A program made the translations under genes and the position numbers. The notes below the pieces were generated by a model, which saw only the letters and a program-made list of their open reading frames with translations, was not told the DNA's origin and made no database searches. This document shows positions 9,116 through 17,734 of a DNA stretch of 64,000 bases, piece after piece. The DNA lies in the NCBI RefSeq assembly GCF_038896935.1, contig NZ_JBANDC010000012.1, positions 1 through 64,000 on the forward strand, given 5' to 3'. The DNA is from Collimonas rhizosphaerae (GTDB lineage: Bacteria > Pseudomonadota > Gammaproteobacteria > Burkholderiales > Burkholderiaceae_D). How positions within the stretch are numbered: position 1 is the stretch's first letter; each line of letters opens with the position of its first letter.

Positions 9116-10768
9116 TTAACTTACGTCTTTTGACGTTGATTCCGGCATTGGGTTTCCGATCTTGTGGAGGCCGTCCGTTGTCTCCATGGCTAGTTGTTTC
9201 TCAAGATCAGCAATCTCGTCTAACTTGTTGTCCGGCTGTTCTGACGCTGATTTCGGCACTAGCTTTTCGAGCTTGTCGACCCCTGACGACAATCTCTCCA
9301 TGGCTAGTTGGATCTTAAGATCCGCAGCCTCTTCTTGGGCGCTCGCTAGTTTTTCTGATGTTGTAGCCTGTCCGTCATACCACCACACATCTCCGCTGTC
9401 CTGCGGCGAAGTACGTGGATACTGTTCAATTAGCGAAGTTGCCCGATATTTTTTACCATCGACAATGACTTCACTGCCTGGAGCATATTGTCGACGCGGG
9501 TCCCACCGTTGAGCGCTTAGATTTTCTGGCATTGATTTTTCCACTAGCTTTTCGAGCTTGTCTGCCCCTGTCGATAATGTCTCCGAGGCTAGTTGGTTCC
9601 CAAGGTCCGCAGCCTCTTTTTGGGCGCTCGCAAGTTTTTCTGATGGTGTAGCCTGTCCGGCATACCACCACACATCTCCGCGGTCCTGCGGTGAAGTACG
9701 TGGGTACTGTTCAATTAGTGAAGTTGCCCGATATTTTTTACCATCGACAATGACTTCACTGCCTGGAGCATATTGTTGACGCGGGTCCCACCGTTGAGCG
9801 CTTAGATTTTCTGGCATTGATTTTTCCACTAGCTTTTCGAGCTTGTCCACCCCTGCCGATAATGTATCCATGGCCAGTTGATTCTTAAGATCCGCACCTT
9901 TTTTTTTCTTGTCTGTCAGCTGTTCTGACGTTGATTTCGGAGCCAGCTTATCGAGCTTGTCTGCCTCTGCCGAAAATTTCTCCTTGACTAGTTGTTCCTC
10001 AAGATCAGCAATCTCGTTTAACTTGTCATCCAGCTGTTCTGACGTTGATTTCGGTGCTAGCTTATCGAGCTTGTCTGCCCCTGCCGAAAATTTCTCCGTG
10101 GCCAGTTGTTTCTCAAGATCAGCAATCTCGTTTAACTTGTCATCCAGCTGTTCTGACGTTGATTTCGGTGCTAGCTCATCGAGCTTGTCTGCCCCTGCCG
10201 ATAATGTCTCCATGGCTAGTTGGTTCTTAAGATCCTCGCCTTTTTTTTTCCTGTCTGTCAGCTGTTCTGACGTTGATTTCGGTGCTAGCTTATCGAGCTT
10301 GTCTGCCTCTGCCGAAAATTTCTCCGTGGCCAGTTGTTTCTCAAGATCAGCAATTTCGCTTAACTTGTTGTCCAGCTGTTCTGACGTTGATTTCGACACT
10401 AGCTTTTCGAGCTTATCTGCCCCTGCCGATAATGTCTCCATGGCTAGTTGATTCTTAAGATCCACAGCTTCTTTTTTTGCGCCCGCAAGTTTTTCTGATG
10501 GCGTAGCCTGTCCGGCATACAACCACACATCTCCGTTGTCCAGCGGTGAAGTACGTGGATACTGCTCAATTAGTGAAGTTGCCCGATATTTTTTACCATC
10601 GACAATGACTTCACTGTCTGGAGCATATTGTCGACGCGGATCCCACTGTTGAGCGCTTAGATTTTCTGGCGTTGAATTCGATTGTGCAACTGACGATTTC
10701 GGTTGATTAGCATAGGATGGCACGTTGCGTATTGTAGAGAGTGTTTGTGGTAGCGAGGAATTGATCAT
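9116..10768 (-). CDS. Repeat-rich candidate T3SS effector with three CBM5/12-like modules
   Basis: A 550-residue protein without signal peptide. It opens MINSSLPQTLST, nearly the same as the 43045-46017 protein. Residues ~40-88, ~326-376 and ~420-470 carry a module W-x5-Y-(x)-SEVIVDGKKYRA-...-P-...-VWWY-x-G, the aromatic pattern of CBM5/12 (ChiA-type chitin-binding) domains. Between them lie coiled-coil repeats of 38 residues (DKLAPKSTSEQLDDKLNEIA). There is no enzyme domain, so it may act as an adhesin, scaffold or decoy. An AGGA site precedes the ATG, and the shared T3SS promoter element is 143 bases upstream. It reads away from the secretion cluster. Effector status and chitin binding are inferences from sequence pattern. 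Confidence 0.72.
   Translation of the reverse strand: MINSSLPQTLSTIRNVPSYANQPKSSVAQSNSTPENLSAQQWDPRRQYAPDSEVIVDGKKYRATSLIEQYPRTSPLDNGDVWLYAGQATPSEKLAGAKKEAVDLKNQLAMETLSAGADKLEKLVSKSTSEQLDNKLSEIADLEKQLATEKFSAEADKLDKLAPKSTSEQLTDRKKKGEDLKNQLAMETLSAGADKLDELAPKSTSEQLDDKLNEIADLEKQLATEKFSAGADKLDKLAPKSTSEQLDDKLNEIADLEEQLVKEKFSAEADKLDKLAPKSTSEQLTDKKKKGADLKNQLAMDTLSAGVDKLEKLVEKSMPENLSAQRWDPRQQYAPGSEVIVDGKKYRATSLIEQYPRTSPQDRGDVWWYAGQATPSEKLASAQKEAADLGNQLASETLSTGADKLEKLVEKSMPENLSAQRWDPRRQYAPGSEVIVDGKKYRATSLIEQYPRTSPQDSGDVWWYDGQATTSEKLASAQEEAADLKIQLAMERLSSGVDKLEKLVPKSASEQPDNKLDEIADLEKQLAMETTDGLHKIGNPMPESTSKDVS
9905..10475 (-). repeat. Five in-frame tandem repeats of exactly 114 bp
   Basis: The anchor tgttctgacgttgattt(c) occurs at 9921, 10035, 10149, 10263 and 10377, always 114 bases (38 codons) apart. 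They encode the coiled-coil part of the 9116-10768 protein. A further near-identical 285-bp duplication (anchors 9496 and 9781) carries the second and third CBM-like modules. Confidence 0.9.
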
Positions 10769-10911
10769 AATCGAAATATCCTATTCAAAAAAAGGGGGAG
10801 GGGAGGAAAGTCAGTGCATCGACTTTATGTCGGCTGCACTCTAACAAGCCTGTTAAGGCGACTCCAGTTCGCACACTGAAATGGTGCTGGCTCCGCAGGC
10901 GAGTGGAGCCA

Positions 10912-10957
10912 AGTATAGCGACGCGTACACTGCAAGAAGTGGTGGATATGTATGAAA
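10912..10957 (-). promoter_or_regulatory. T3SS-type promoter element of the 9116-10768 gene
   Basis: Minus strand: TTTCATACATATCCACCAC (10957-10939), 21 bases, then TATACT (10917-10912). The start codon is 143 bases further. The 5' leader shares ACTCGCCTGC-G/C-GAG and CTGACTTTCCT with the leader of the 43045 gene. Confidence 0.72.
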
Positions 10958-11585
10958 TATCTACGATAGATGCAAGGGTAAAGATTGACCATCCTCCAGA
11001 TACGTTGTCCATCGAAAGCAATCCGATTGAGAGCATCATTCGGTCTATCGCGGTCTGTAAAAAGTTGGTCGTTTGCCTGCCCCGAGCGTACGGATCTCCG
11101 CCATTCAGAGTCTGCCGGCGACAGCCGAGCTCAGCGACTTAGAACCGCTACGCTGACTTACCTAAACCTTGAAAACTGCAAATCTTACAGAGCAGCAAAT
11201 TCAATTCCTTATAACCATCTTCACACTCTCCAGAATTCCGAGATTGCTTGCGAGGTAGGACGGCTGGCCGATCGCAATGCTGCGCCCCCCCCTTTTCTGT
11301 TGTCGCGTTTGATTGCGTTGACACCATGTGACTGGGACGCTCGGATTAATGCCGTGCTCGTGATTCAACTTCGATACTGAGGTGCCAAGATCACATGTAG
11401 CTGTCGTCAATCATTGTCAGAATGTATCGCCAAGATTCGTCGTCCCGTTGCTTCTATCGATGATTAGCGTTGCGAGTGACTGTGATATCGCAATGTCCAT
11501 CGCCGTCTAATAGGAATTACTTTGAAATCGCTTTACTTTGCCGTGTCGATAGTGCCGATGCGCGCATACAAATAGTATTTTGTCT
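10958..11585. other. Intergenic stretch with a weak IS66-like remnant
   Basis: No intact gene. On the minus strand at about 11300-11410 the translation CDLGTSVSKLNHEHGINPSV loosely resembles the helix-turn-helix of IS66-type accessory proteins (TnpA). It is short and isolated, so this is weak. The rest shows nothing I recognise. Confidence 0.3.
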
Positions 11586-11632
11586 TTTCTATATATATTC
11601 ACCACATTGTTTAACGCATGGGTATTTACAAT
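11586..11632 (+). promoter_or_regulatory. T3SS-type promoter element of the sctC operon
   Basis: TTTCTATATATATTCACCAC (11586-11605), 21 bases, then TACAAT (11627-11632). This is the most diverged copy of the element but keeps the CACCAC end and the exact 21-base spacing. The ATG at 11789 is 156 bases beyond the -10. Confidence 0.6.
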
Positions 11633-11788
11633 CCAGTTGTCTTAGGCGTGAAATTTTTAATTTTCCATCTCCTGATGGCAACTTTGCGTGTGCCTTTAGA
11701 TTATCGGGATCCAGCTGCATATCGCACCGTCGGAAACAGAATTTTCGTGAATTTATGAAGTTTCATAAATGAATAAAAAACAGTCATT

Positions 11789-13906
11789 ATGGTTATGATC
11801 ACTGACATCGACTACGTGATCGAGAAACGACACGTGCGCAAACGGGATTCTATCCTGCAGTTAATACGCGAGGGCGAAGTTTTTCTTTCCGGCCCCTACC
11901 ATCTGCTGCTCCGCGTGCAGCAATATTCGCTTGCGATGGACAACCGCTATGTGGTCCTGCGTAAAAAGAGTGTGAAGTTTGTGCGTAAAATTTTTCTCGG
12001 TTCGGCATCGGCCGCATTATTTCTATTTCTAATTGCGCCAGCGGCAGTAGCGGCTTCGTTTCCGTGGCGTTCGGCGACTCTATCCTACCAGGCGAAATCG
12101 TCGCCGATTTCAAGAGTTTTGGACGATATTTTTGTTACCCAATATCGACCGGTGGTTATCTCCAATGCAGTCAAGTCAATGCCGACACTCAATGGCAATT
12201 TTTCTCATTCACCACAGGCCTTTTTCGACTATCTCAGTAAGGCGTACGGACTGATCGGCTACTTTGACGGAACCACCATGTTTGTGACGACTTTGGCGGA
12301 AAACCAAGCGGTTCTGCAAACCTTGACGCGCGTAAGTGCCCAAGAAGTTGAGAGAGTAGCTAAGGAATTCGGTTATCTCGATAGTCGTTTCTTGTTCCGT
12401 AAGGTCAATCAGCCTTCGGCCCTGCAATTGAGCGGCCCTCCAGCTTTCATAGAGCGCATCAACAACGTGGTCTCGATGCTGGAAGCCGGGGCGGTCGATC
12501 GCGCACAAGATGCGCGTTTGGCATTCCGAGTTTTACCACTCAAACACGCTTGGGCTGAAGATGTCGTATATAACGTGGCAGGGCGTGAAGTTGTAATTCG
12601 TGGCGTCGCAAGTTCGTTACGCGATCTTGTCGAAGGCTTCGGCGCTGCGCCTACCCAGAAGCAACCGGTGTTGGCGCCACCGACAAAGCCTGTCACACCT
12701 GTGCGTCGCCCCGTTTCATTGTTCGAAGGTCTGTTGTCAAGCGATATTGAGCATGAGTTTGCTGCACCGAAGCAGCCATTGGCTGCTGACCTGCCACTGA
12801 CAGAAAGAGGGCAGGCGGTTGGTGCACGCATCGTCGGCGATACTCGCATGAATGCAGTTGTCGTGATGGCACCACTAGAGATGTTGGGCATGCTGGAGGA
12901 CGTGGTTCGAGAACTCGATGTAGAACCAGAACTAATTCAGATCGAGGCGACAATCATGGATGTGCAGGGTGACGTTTTAAAAGAAATAGGCTTTGATTGG
13001 AAGCTGGCTGGCAGTCGTTACCGAATTGGCTCGTCGACCTCCGGTCGCGGGATAGGGGATAGTCGAGACGGACTTGACGCCTACGGTGCAGCCCGTGGGA
13101 ATGGCTCCAATTTTTCTATCTTTGGTGGTTCGGAAGCCACCAATTTTCTGGCACGTATTACGGCCTTGCAGACCACGGGAAAAGCCAATATCTTGTCGCG
13201 TCCCAAGCTGGCGACGCTTAATGGCATAGAGGCAGTGTTAAGTAATCAAAAAGTCTTCTATCCGCAAGTGAGAGGTGAACGCGTTAGCCAACTGTATCAG
13301 ATCGATGTTGGTTTGTTGATGCGAGTCATACCGATGGTGGTCAAACGTGAGAACGGTCGATCCGACATCCGGCTGCGAATTTTCATCGAAGACGGCAACA
13401 TCGGCAATATCGATGTGGACAAGATACCTCTAACTAACAGGAGCAATATTAGTACCCAGGCCATCGTTCAAGACGGACAAAGCCTGCTAATCGGTGGATA
13501 CGTTACGGATATTGACGACAATAGCGAAGCGAAGGTGCCGTTGTTGGGTGACATTCCGGGGCTAGGTGCCTTGTTCCGCTACCGCAAAAATAAGCTTGAA
13601 CGCCAGGAACGATTGTTCCTGATCACACCGAGGTTGTTGCGCGGCGCAGAAATCGAAGCTCAAGTCGCCGCCGCCACAGCAATGAATCCGATGCTCGCGC
13701 CAACTGCATCAGTGGATATGCCGATTGCAGTTAATTCTATTGCGAAACAAACTGCACGCGGAATAGAAAATAGCTCTCAGTTGGCAGTTATAACGGCTGT
13801 CCCTCCAATCTCGGCAGATGTTGCAAGTCCTGCGGCGCAAGGAATACAGCATCTGTGCCAGTTCTTAAAGTCATGTGGCAATGTCGAACGAAAAGGACAG
13901 CGATGA
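11789..13906 (+). CDS. sctC: T3SS outer-membrane secretin SctC
   Basis: SctC forms the outer-membrane ring through which substrates leave. The export signal (VKFVRKIFLGSASAALFLFL...AVAAS) lies at residues 63-88. N-terminal ring-type domains follow (residues ~95-330), then the secretin domain, with VVVMAPLEMLGMLEDVVREL, ANILSRPKLATLNG, and VPLLGDIPGLGALFRYRK. The open frame has about 50 extra residues before the probable signal region, so the real start could be ATG 11936 or a later GTG; none has a good Shine-Dalgarno site. The ATG at 11789 is given because its distance to the promoter element matches the effector genes. The stop overlaps the start of sctD. Confidence 0.9.
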   Translation: MVMITDIDYVIEKRHVRKRDSILQLIREGEVFLSGPYHLLLRVQQYSLAMDNRYVVLRKKSVKFVRKIFLGSASAALFLFLIAPAAVAASFPWRSATLSYQAKSSPISRVLDDIFVTQYRPVVISNAVKSMPTLNGNFSHSPQAFFDYLSKAYGLIGYFDGTTMFVTTLAENQAVLQTLTRVSAQEVERVAKEFGYLDSRFLFRKVNQPSALQLSGPPAFIERINNVVSMLEAGAVDRAQDARLAFRVLPLKHAWAEDVVYNVAGREVVIRGVASSLRDLVEGFGAAPTQKQPVLAPPTKPVTPVRRPVSLFEGLLSSDIEHEFAAPKQPLAADLPLTERGQAVGARIVGDTRMNAVVVMAPLEMLGMLEDVVRELDVEPELIQIEATIMDVQGDVLKEIGFDWKLAGSRYRIGSSTSGRGIGDSRDGLDAYGAARGNGSNFSIFGGSEATNFLARITALQTTGKANILSRPKLATLNGIEAVLSNQKVFYPQVRGERVSQLYQIDVGLLMRVIPMVVKRENGRSDIRLRIFIEDGNIGNIDVDKIPLTNRSNISTQAIVQDGQSLLIGGYVTDIDDNSEAKVPLLGDIPGLGALFRYRKNKLERQERLFLITPRLLRGAEIEAQVAAATAMNPMLAPTASVDMPIAVNSIAKQTARGIENSSQLAVITAVPPISADVASPAAQGIQHLCQFLKSCGNVERKGQR

Positions 13907-15000
13907 AGGGCCGTCAGAGTACAACGACAGGCATCGAGGCCGCAGTGCTGTCTGGCTTGCACGCCGGCGCGTGCATTCAGCTTGGCGTTCGCAGTCATAC
14001 GGTGATTGGGCGCGACATGGCGTGCGATTTAATGTTGCGTGACACCAGCGTGGCTGAACGCCACTTAATGCTGGTTTTTCAGGAAAGCAAGATTTGCGCC
14101 GTTGAACTCGACGCAGCCGTCGACATAGATGGCATTCGGTTACAACAGGGGCAAACGGTAGCTTTGCGCAATGGCGCAAGAATTCAGCTAGGTGGCGTGC
14201 TATTGGGAGTGGGAACGACGGGTACCGATTGGACTCAGCATGAAGCATTTCAAGCACTATCTGCAGTCGGTCGAGCGCGAAGATATATCCAACGCTGGCT
14301 GGCGCATAGTGCGCGGCGGCGTCAGTCTGTCAGGGCAAGTATCGTTGTTCTAGCAGGCATATGCTTACTGACATCGATATTGCTCCCGGTATATCAATGG
14401 AGTCAGCAAAGACGCTTACAGGTGTTCAGTCCAGGCACCATGGTGCGGCAACTGACAGAACGTCTAGAACCACTCCAATTGAGCGACATCAACATAACTC
14501 TTGATCAAGCGAGCGGCACGCCGGTGCTTAGCGGATATGTGCAGTCTGACGAGGATTTGCGTCGAGTCGAGGCGGTGATCTTAACGACCTCCATTCGGCC
14601 GTTCATGCGCATTTTCTCCAGTGAACGGATACGTAGCGAAGCGCAGCAGTATTTGATTCGTCAATTGCCCGATGCGTCAGTGCGTCTATCGGCAAAAGAT
14701 ACCCTGCATGTCGCCTATGCTGGCTCATTGCGAGCGCAATTCAAAGATTGGTTGCAAGGAGAAATGCAGCGCGATATCCCAGGCTTACGCAGGTTGCTGT
14801 TCGACGGTCCAACTGCTAGTGCCTTTGCAGAACTTGCGCCGGCTCCATTTTCCATCATGGCTAGCGGTCCACAAGGCTATCTGGTGGACGCTGATGGCGC
14901 ACGTTTTTTTCCCGGAGCTGAGCTGGACAAAGGTGTGCATCTGCGTTGGGTGGGAGAGAAAACAGTATCGGTTGAAAGAAAAGAATCAAGTGCTCATTAA
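13903..15000 (+). CDS. sctD: T3SS inner-membrane ring protein SctD
   Basis: SctD (YscD/PrgH family) builds the outer of the two inner-membrane rings of the basal body. From ATG 13903 the N-terminus holds a cytoplasmic FHA-like domain (SHTVIGRDMACDLMLRDTSV, ERHLML). One membrane helix lies near residues 145-165 (ASIVVLAGICLLTSILLPVY). The C-terminus is periplasmic with BON-like repeats. The start is chosen by the ATGA overlap with the sctC stop and an AAAGGA site. An in-frame ATG at 13855 lies inside sctC and is less likely. It is co-translated with sctC. Confidence 0.87.
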   Translation: MKGRQSTTTGIEAAVLSGLHAGACIQLGVRSHTVIGRDMACDLMLRDTSVAERHLMLVFQESKICAVELDAAVDIDGIRLQQGQTVALRNGARIQLGGVLLGVGTTGTDWTQHEAFQALSAVGRARRYIQRWLAHSARRRQSVRASIVVLAGICLLTSILLPVYQWSQQRRLQVFSPGTMVRQLTERLEPLQLSDINITLDQASGTPVLSGYVQSDEDLRRVEAVILTTSIRPFMRIFSSERIRSEAQQYLIRQLPDASVRLSAKDTLHVAYAGSLRAQFKDWLQGEMQRDIPGLRRLLFDGPTASAFAELAPAPFSIMASGPQGYLVDADGARFFPGAELDKGVHLRWVGEKTVSVERKESSAH

Positions 15001-15012
15001 TGGGGAGAAGGT

Positions 15013-15252
15013 GTGAATCTATTTCCAGTGCTGTTTGGAACATCTCCATCGCCATTTGAACAAGCCTTAGTGCAGCGCGATGGACCCGGAGGCCGGGATG
15101 CGACAATTTTAAAGTTGCAGCAGGCGGAAATGGCGGCCAGGGCATATTTTGAACAAGGTGTCACACCAATCGAACGGGCATCTTTGCAAGCCTATATTGA
15201 TGTGATCGCCTGCGCCAGGAACGAGTTGGAAAAGTTTACCCTCAAGCTTTAG
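15013..15252 (+). CDS. YscE-like needle co-chaperone (candidate)
   Basis: A 79-residue, mostly helical protein. It starts with GTG at 15013 behind GGGGAGAAGG, 12 bases after sctD. Small helical proteins of this size directly after sctD are YscE/SsaE-type co-chaperones, which with a TPR protein (YscG) keep needle subunits unpolymerised in the cytoplasm. A YscG-like gene is present at 16916, which supports the assignment. Direct sequence similarity is too weak to be sure, so the call rests on position and size. Confidence 0.5.
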   Translation: MNLFPVLFGTSPSPFEQALVQRDGPGGRDATILKLQQAEMAARAYFEQGVTPIERASLQAYIDVIACARNELEKFTLKL

Positions 15253-15619
15253 CTCCAGATCATGCTTAGCAATTTTTTAGCACGGGGAAATCTTCAGAAA
15301 TTGGTTATGAATATTTATTCTCAAATCGCTCGCAATCGGCGGAGGAACCTGTGGGGGTGATTGTGGTATTTTCAGATCGTGGCAAATAGAGATCGCTGTC
15401 AAGCAAGCGCTTCCGTTGACACGCTCAGCTTGAATGATGGCAAGAATTTTGCACAGAAAACCTTCATTCTCAGCGAATGTTGTGAGTTCACGATGGACAA
15501 TTAGTGCGGGCAATTAGTTCGTATCGATGCTCCGAAAAAATTGTAATTGTCGTTATTTGATCTTAGGTCCTGCCTGAGAAAACCCGCCCAAATTGGGTAA
15601 GTAACTAGGAGAAATTTTC
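15253..15619. other. Non-coding gap inside the T3SS cluster
   Basis: No supported gene on either strand. No copy of the shared box was found here, nor a convincing promoter. CCCAAATTGGG (15588-15598) is a short palindrome just before the next gene's ribosome-binding site. Confidence 0.4.
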
Positions 15620-16057
15620 ATGAATATCAATCACGTATCAAATGCACTGCCAATGCAGTTTCCACAAACAGACGGCGCAAAGCATAACTCTATATCGACA
15701 CCAGCTACAGCTGTCAAAAATAGCGCCGAATTGAATTTCCTTACCGAGGGGACGATTGCGCCGCGCGGCAATCAAACTGCTCCTGTCGCTACCAAAGATC
15801 TCCTGGGTCTCGGCAGTGAAAGAAGAGATGCAACGTCAAACAGTATGAAGTCGGATTCAATCATGGGCCAGCAAGATGGAAAGTCATTTAATTTGATGGA
15901 CACTTTCAAAGCTCTGTTTGATTCTGTAGAACAGCTTGCTGCTAAGGTGGGTTCGATGGCCAGCTCTGGATTGGCCGCAGTAATGTCAATAGTAACTCCC
16001 ATCATTGGCTCTCTGAAATCGGTGGCGGGGATGATACCGGGCCTTCCAAAATTCTAG
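15620..16057 (+). CDS. Unknown small protein of the T3SS cluster, possibly secreted
   Basis: A 145-residue protein with a good ribosome-binding site (TAGGAGAAATTTTC-ATG). The first ~85 residues are Ser/Thr/Asn/Gln-rich and look disordered. The last ~45 (SVEQLAAKVGSMASSGLAAV, then SIVTPIIGSLKSVAGMIPGL) form an amphipathic to hydrophobic helix pair, enough to associate with membranes. The composition resembles small secreted or harpin/pilin-like T3SS substrates, but I recognise no family. It sits between the yscE-like gene and the needle candidate, where Ysc loci have nothing, so it is a lineage-specific addition. Confidence 0.6.
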   Translation: MNINHVSNALPMQFPQTDGAKHNSISTPATAVKNSAELNFLTEGTIAPRGNQTAPVATKDLLGLGSERRDATSNSMKSDSIMGQQDGKSFNLMDTFKALFDSVEQLAAKVGSMASSGLAAVMSIVTPIIGSLKSVAGMIPGLPKF

Positions 16058-16132
16058 GGAGTGATGGTGTCGCAATGAAAAAAAAGTCAATCTTTTCACG
16101 CGAATTTTTGATGAACAAATGGAGATTTTAAT

Positions 16133-16351
16133 ATGATCAATAACGGGACTGATCGCTTCTTGGGCAGATCAACTGTGGCAGGTGTTGCGCAAGACAGATG
16201 CGCAACCAGTAAGAGGGGAGGGGAAGCCGATCCGATTTTGGACTTCGAGACGAGGAGATTCGGGGAGCAAAAGGAATTCTTCCTTGAATTCGCGCAGACT
16301 TGGCAAAATCTCGTAAATCAAGGGAAAGAAGAGCTGGCAAAGCGCATTTAG
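16133..16351 (+). CDS. Unknown 72-residue protein of the T3SS cluster
   Basis: Starts at ATG with GGAG six bases upstream (ggagattttaatATG). The N-terminal half is polar. The C-terminal half (FFLEFAQTWQNLVNQGKEEL) is a likely helix. Its size is close to needle or chaperone proteins but I cannot assign it. It is a rival, weaker candidate for the needle subunit. No known family recognised. Confidence 0.5.
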   Translation: MINNGTDRFLGRSTVAGVAQDRCATSKRGGEADPILDFETRRFGEQKEFFLEFAQTWQNLVNQGKEELAKRI

Positions 16352-16610
16352 ACATCTATAGCGTCGGAATTAATAGGATTCCTTAGGAATGGCCAAAAAT
16401 CGATGATGTCGCCACGCCTATCTAAGACGCTGTGTTGACAGTGCGGAGGGTAACGACGAATGTCATTGGATCGTCGCCCCCCTGAAGTCAGGCATGGGCT
16501 GATAACCAGATTCACTCAGACTTCTCTTAAATGGAATGAGTGGGTACGCAGTGCAGTTGTCCGAATTTTTCGGGCAAATTTTTAATTTAATTGAATGAAG
16601 GAGTATGGAT

Positions 16611-16841
16611 ATGATTTCAAGTGTCGGTGCGCAAGCAATGGTATTGCTTATAGAAAAAGGAATTGAGGCCAGCAAAAAGGGACTGGAAAAGGCGCAGTCA
16701 ATGACGGGTGGTGACGATGATAAGAAAATTGCCCTTGAAGCTGGCGAAATGCTGGCTACGGGTAATTTTTTTGGTCAAGTCGCTATGAATTTACAAAAAT
16801 CCCAGAATGACGCGAAGCAGGGTATTGCGCAAAAAGTATAG
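16611..16841 (+). CDS. sctF: T3SS needle subunit SctF (candidate)
   Basis: A 76-residue helical protein. Start ATG 16611 is preferred over 16605 because AAGGAG (16598-16603) is seven bases before it but only one before the other. The C-terminal half (FFGQVAMNLQKSQNDAKQGI, AQKV) follows the needle pattern of a polar helix ending in G-I-x-x-K-[IV]. The gene directly precedes a YscG-like TPR chaperone, as yscF does in Ysc loci. A strong terminator follows at once, which fits a gene that must be expressed above its neighbours. Assignment is by size, ending, position and terminator. Confidence 0.6.
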   Translation: MISSVGAQAMVLLIEKGIEASKKGLEKAQSMTGGDDDKKIALEAGEMLATGNFFGQVAMNLQKSQNDAKQGIAQKV

Positions 16842-16876
16842 CCATCCATCTGGTTGAAATTAGTATGCCAATTGGC

Positions 16877-16903
16877 AAAGGAGGGGCCATTGCCCCTCTT
16901 TTT
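16877..16903 (+). terminator. Terminator/attenuator after the needle candidate
   Basis: A stem GAGGGGC / GCCCCTC with a 4-base loop is followed by TTTTT and preceded by AAA. It separates the sctF candidate from the downstream operon genes and would give partial termination. The next gene has its ribosome-binding site only two bases further on. Confidence 0.7.
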
Positions 16904-16915
16904 CAGGAGCTGAGA

Positions 16916-17368
16916 ATGTATGCCTCCAGTACGATACGTTTGATCAATAGTATTGCGTATTTTCTGCGCTTTCAGAAACAGTATCAGGCTGCCACACGTC
17001 TATTTTCTGCATTGCAGCGCTTTCAACCGGCGCGAGCTTTTCATCGCTTTGGTCAAGGGTTGGTATGTGCCGAGGAAGGAAAATATATCGAGGCCCAATC
17101 TCTGTTTCGCCAAGTATTGATGTACGAGCCTGAACACAGCTGCGCTTTGGCTTGTTTAGGTTTGGCGATGCGATATACCAATCATCCCGATTGGCGGCTA
17201 CCCTTGGAACAGGCGAGGCGAATAAGTGACGAATTGGGTGGGAAGGAAATGGCAGAAGAATTATTGAATAGCATGGACCTAGTCGCAAAGAAAACACAAC
17301 AAGTTCAATTATGTAAACCATCGCTGGCGCGCTTGCAGAAAATGCGCGTGCACTTGGGAGAATTGTAA
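16916..17368 (+). CDS. TPR-type YscG-like needle chaperone
   Basis: A 150-residue protein. The start ATG 16916 has AGGAG six bases upstream, while the in-frame ATG at 16865 would overlap the terminator hairpin. Residues ~15-105 form TPR-like helix pairs (FLRFQKQYQAATRLFSALQR, CAEEGKYIEAQSLFRQVL, CALACLGLAMRY). YscG-type proteins bind the needle subunit together with YscE. The gene lies between the sctF candidate and sctI, as in Ysc loci. The stop overlaps the sctI start (TAATG). Confidence 0.65.
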   Translation: MYASSTIRLINSIAYFLRFQKQYQAATRLFSALQRFQPARAFHRFGQGLVCAEEGKYIEAQSLFRQVLMYEPEHSCALACLGLAMRYTNHPDWRLPLEQARRISDELGGKEMAEELLNSMDLVAKKTQQVQLCKPSLARLQKMRVHLGEL

Positions 17369-17721
17369 TGAGTATCTCGATTCAAGAAATTGCAGCTGCG
17401 AGCGCTGTTCCTGATGTGCGCAATTCGTCGCAGCACAATGAATTGCCGCCCGCAGCAGAGCTTACAGCGATTAATTTGCAGAGTGGAAGAAAGCCTCTCT
17501 CCGTGTATACCGCAGTGAGGGATGCTGACCAATTTCTTTCTGGGTTAAAGAGTCGCCAATCCATTGCGACATTACATCTGCTGCAGGCTAGGGAGTTGAA
17601 TATGGTGGATGCATTCCACTTGTCCCAAGCTGCGAGCAATTATCACGTGACGGCGACGGTAATATCGAGTGTGACGAACAGCCTCAAACAATCGATGACA
17701 AGTCTCATGCAGCAACAATAG
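17368..17721 (+). CDS. sctI: T3SS inner rod protein SctI
   Basis: A 117-residue protein starting in a TAATG overlap. The C-terminal half (LHLLQARELNMVDAFHLSQA, then VTATVISSVTNSLKQSM) is the helical rod-forming region typical of SctI/YscI. The N-terminus is disordered. SctI links the export apparatus to the needle. It lies directly before sctJ, the usual order. Confidence 0.75.
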   Translation: MSISIQEIAAASAVPDVRNSSQHNELPPAAELTAINLQSGRKPLSVYTAVRDADQFLSGLKSRQSIATLHLLQARELNMVDAFHLSQAASNYHVTATVISSVTNSLKQSMTSLMQQQ

Positions 17722-17734
17722 AGAAAGAGTTGAC

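Noticed and set aside
9909..10451. Serine-rich 180-residue plus-strand open frame
   Set aside because: It is the antisense shadow of the 114-bp repeats in the 9116-10768 gene.
10785..11142. Open frames on both strands upstream of the 9116-10768 gene
   Set aside because: They overlap the promoter element and leader and have no ribosome-binding site or similarity.
11500..11788. Search for PIP box (TTCG-N16-TTCG) or HrpL box before sctC
   Set aside because: Neither is present; the shared T3SS box at 11586 explains the promoter better.
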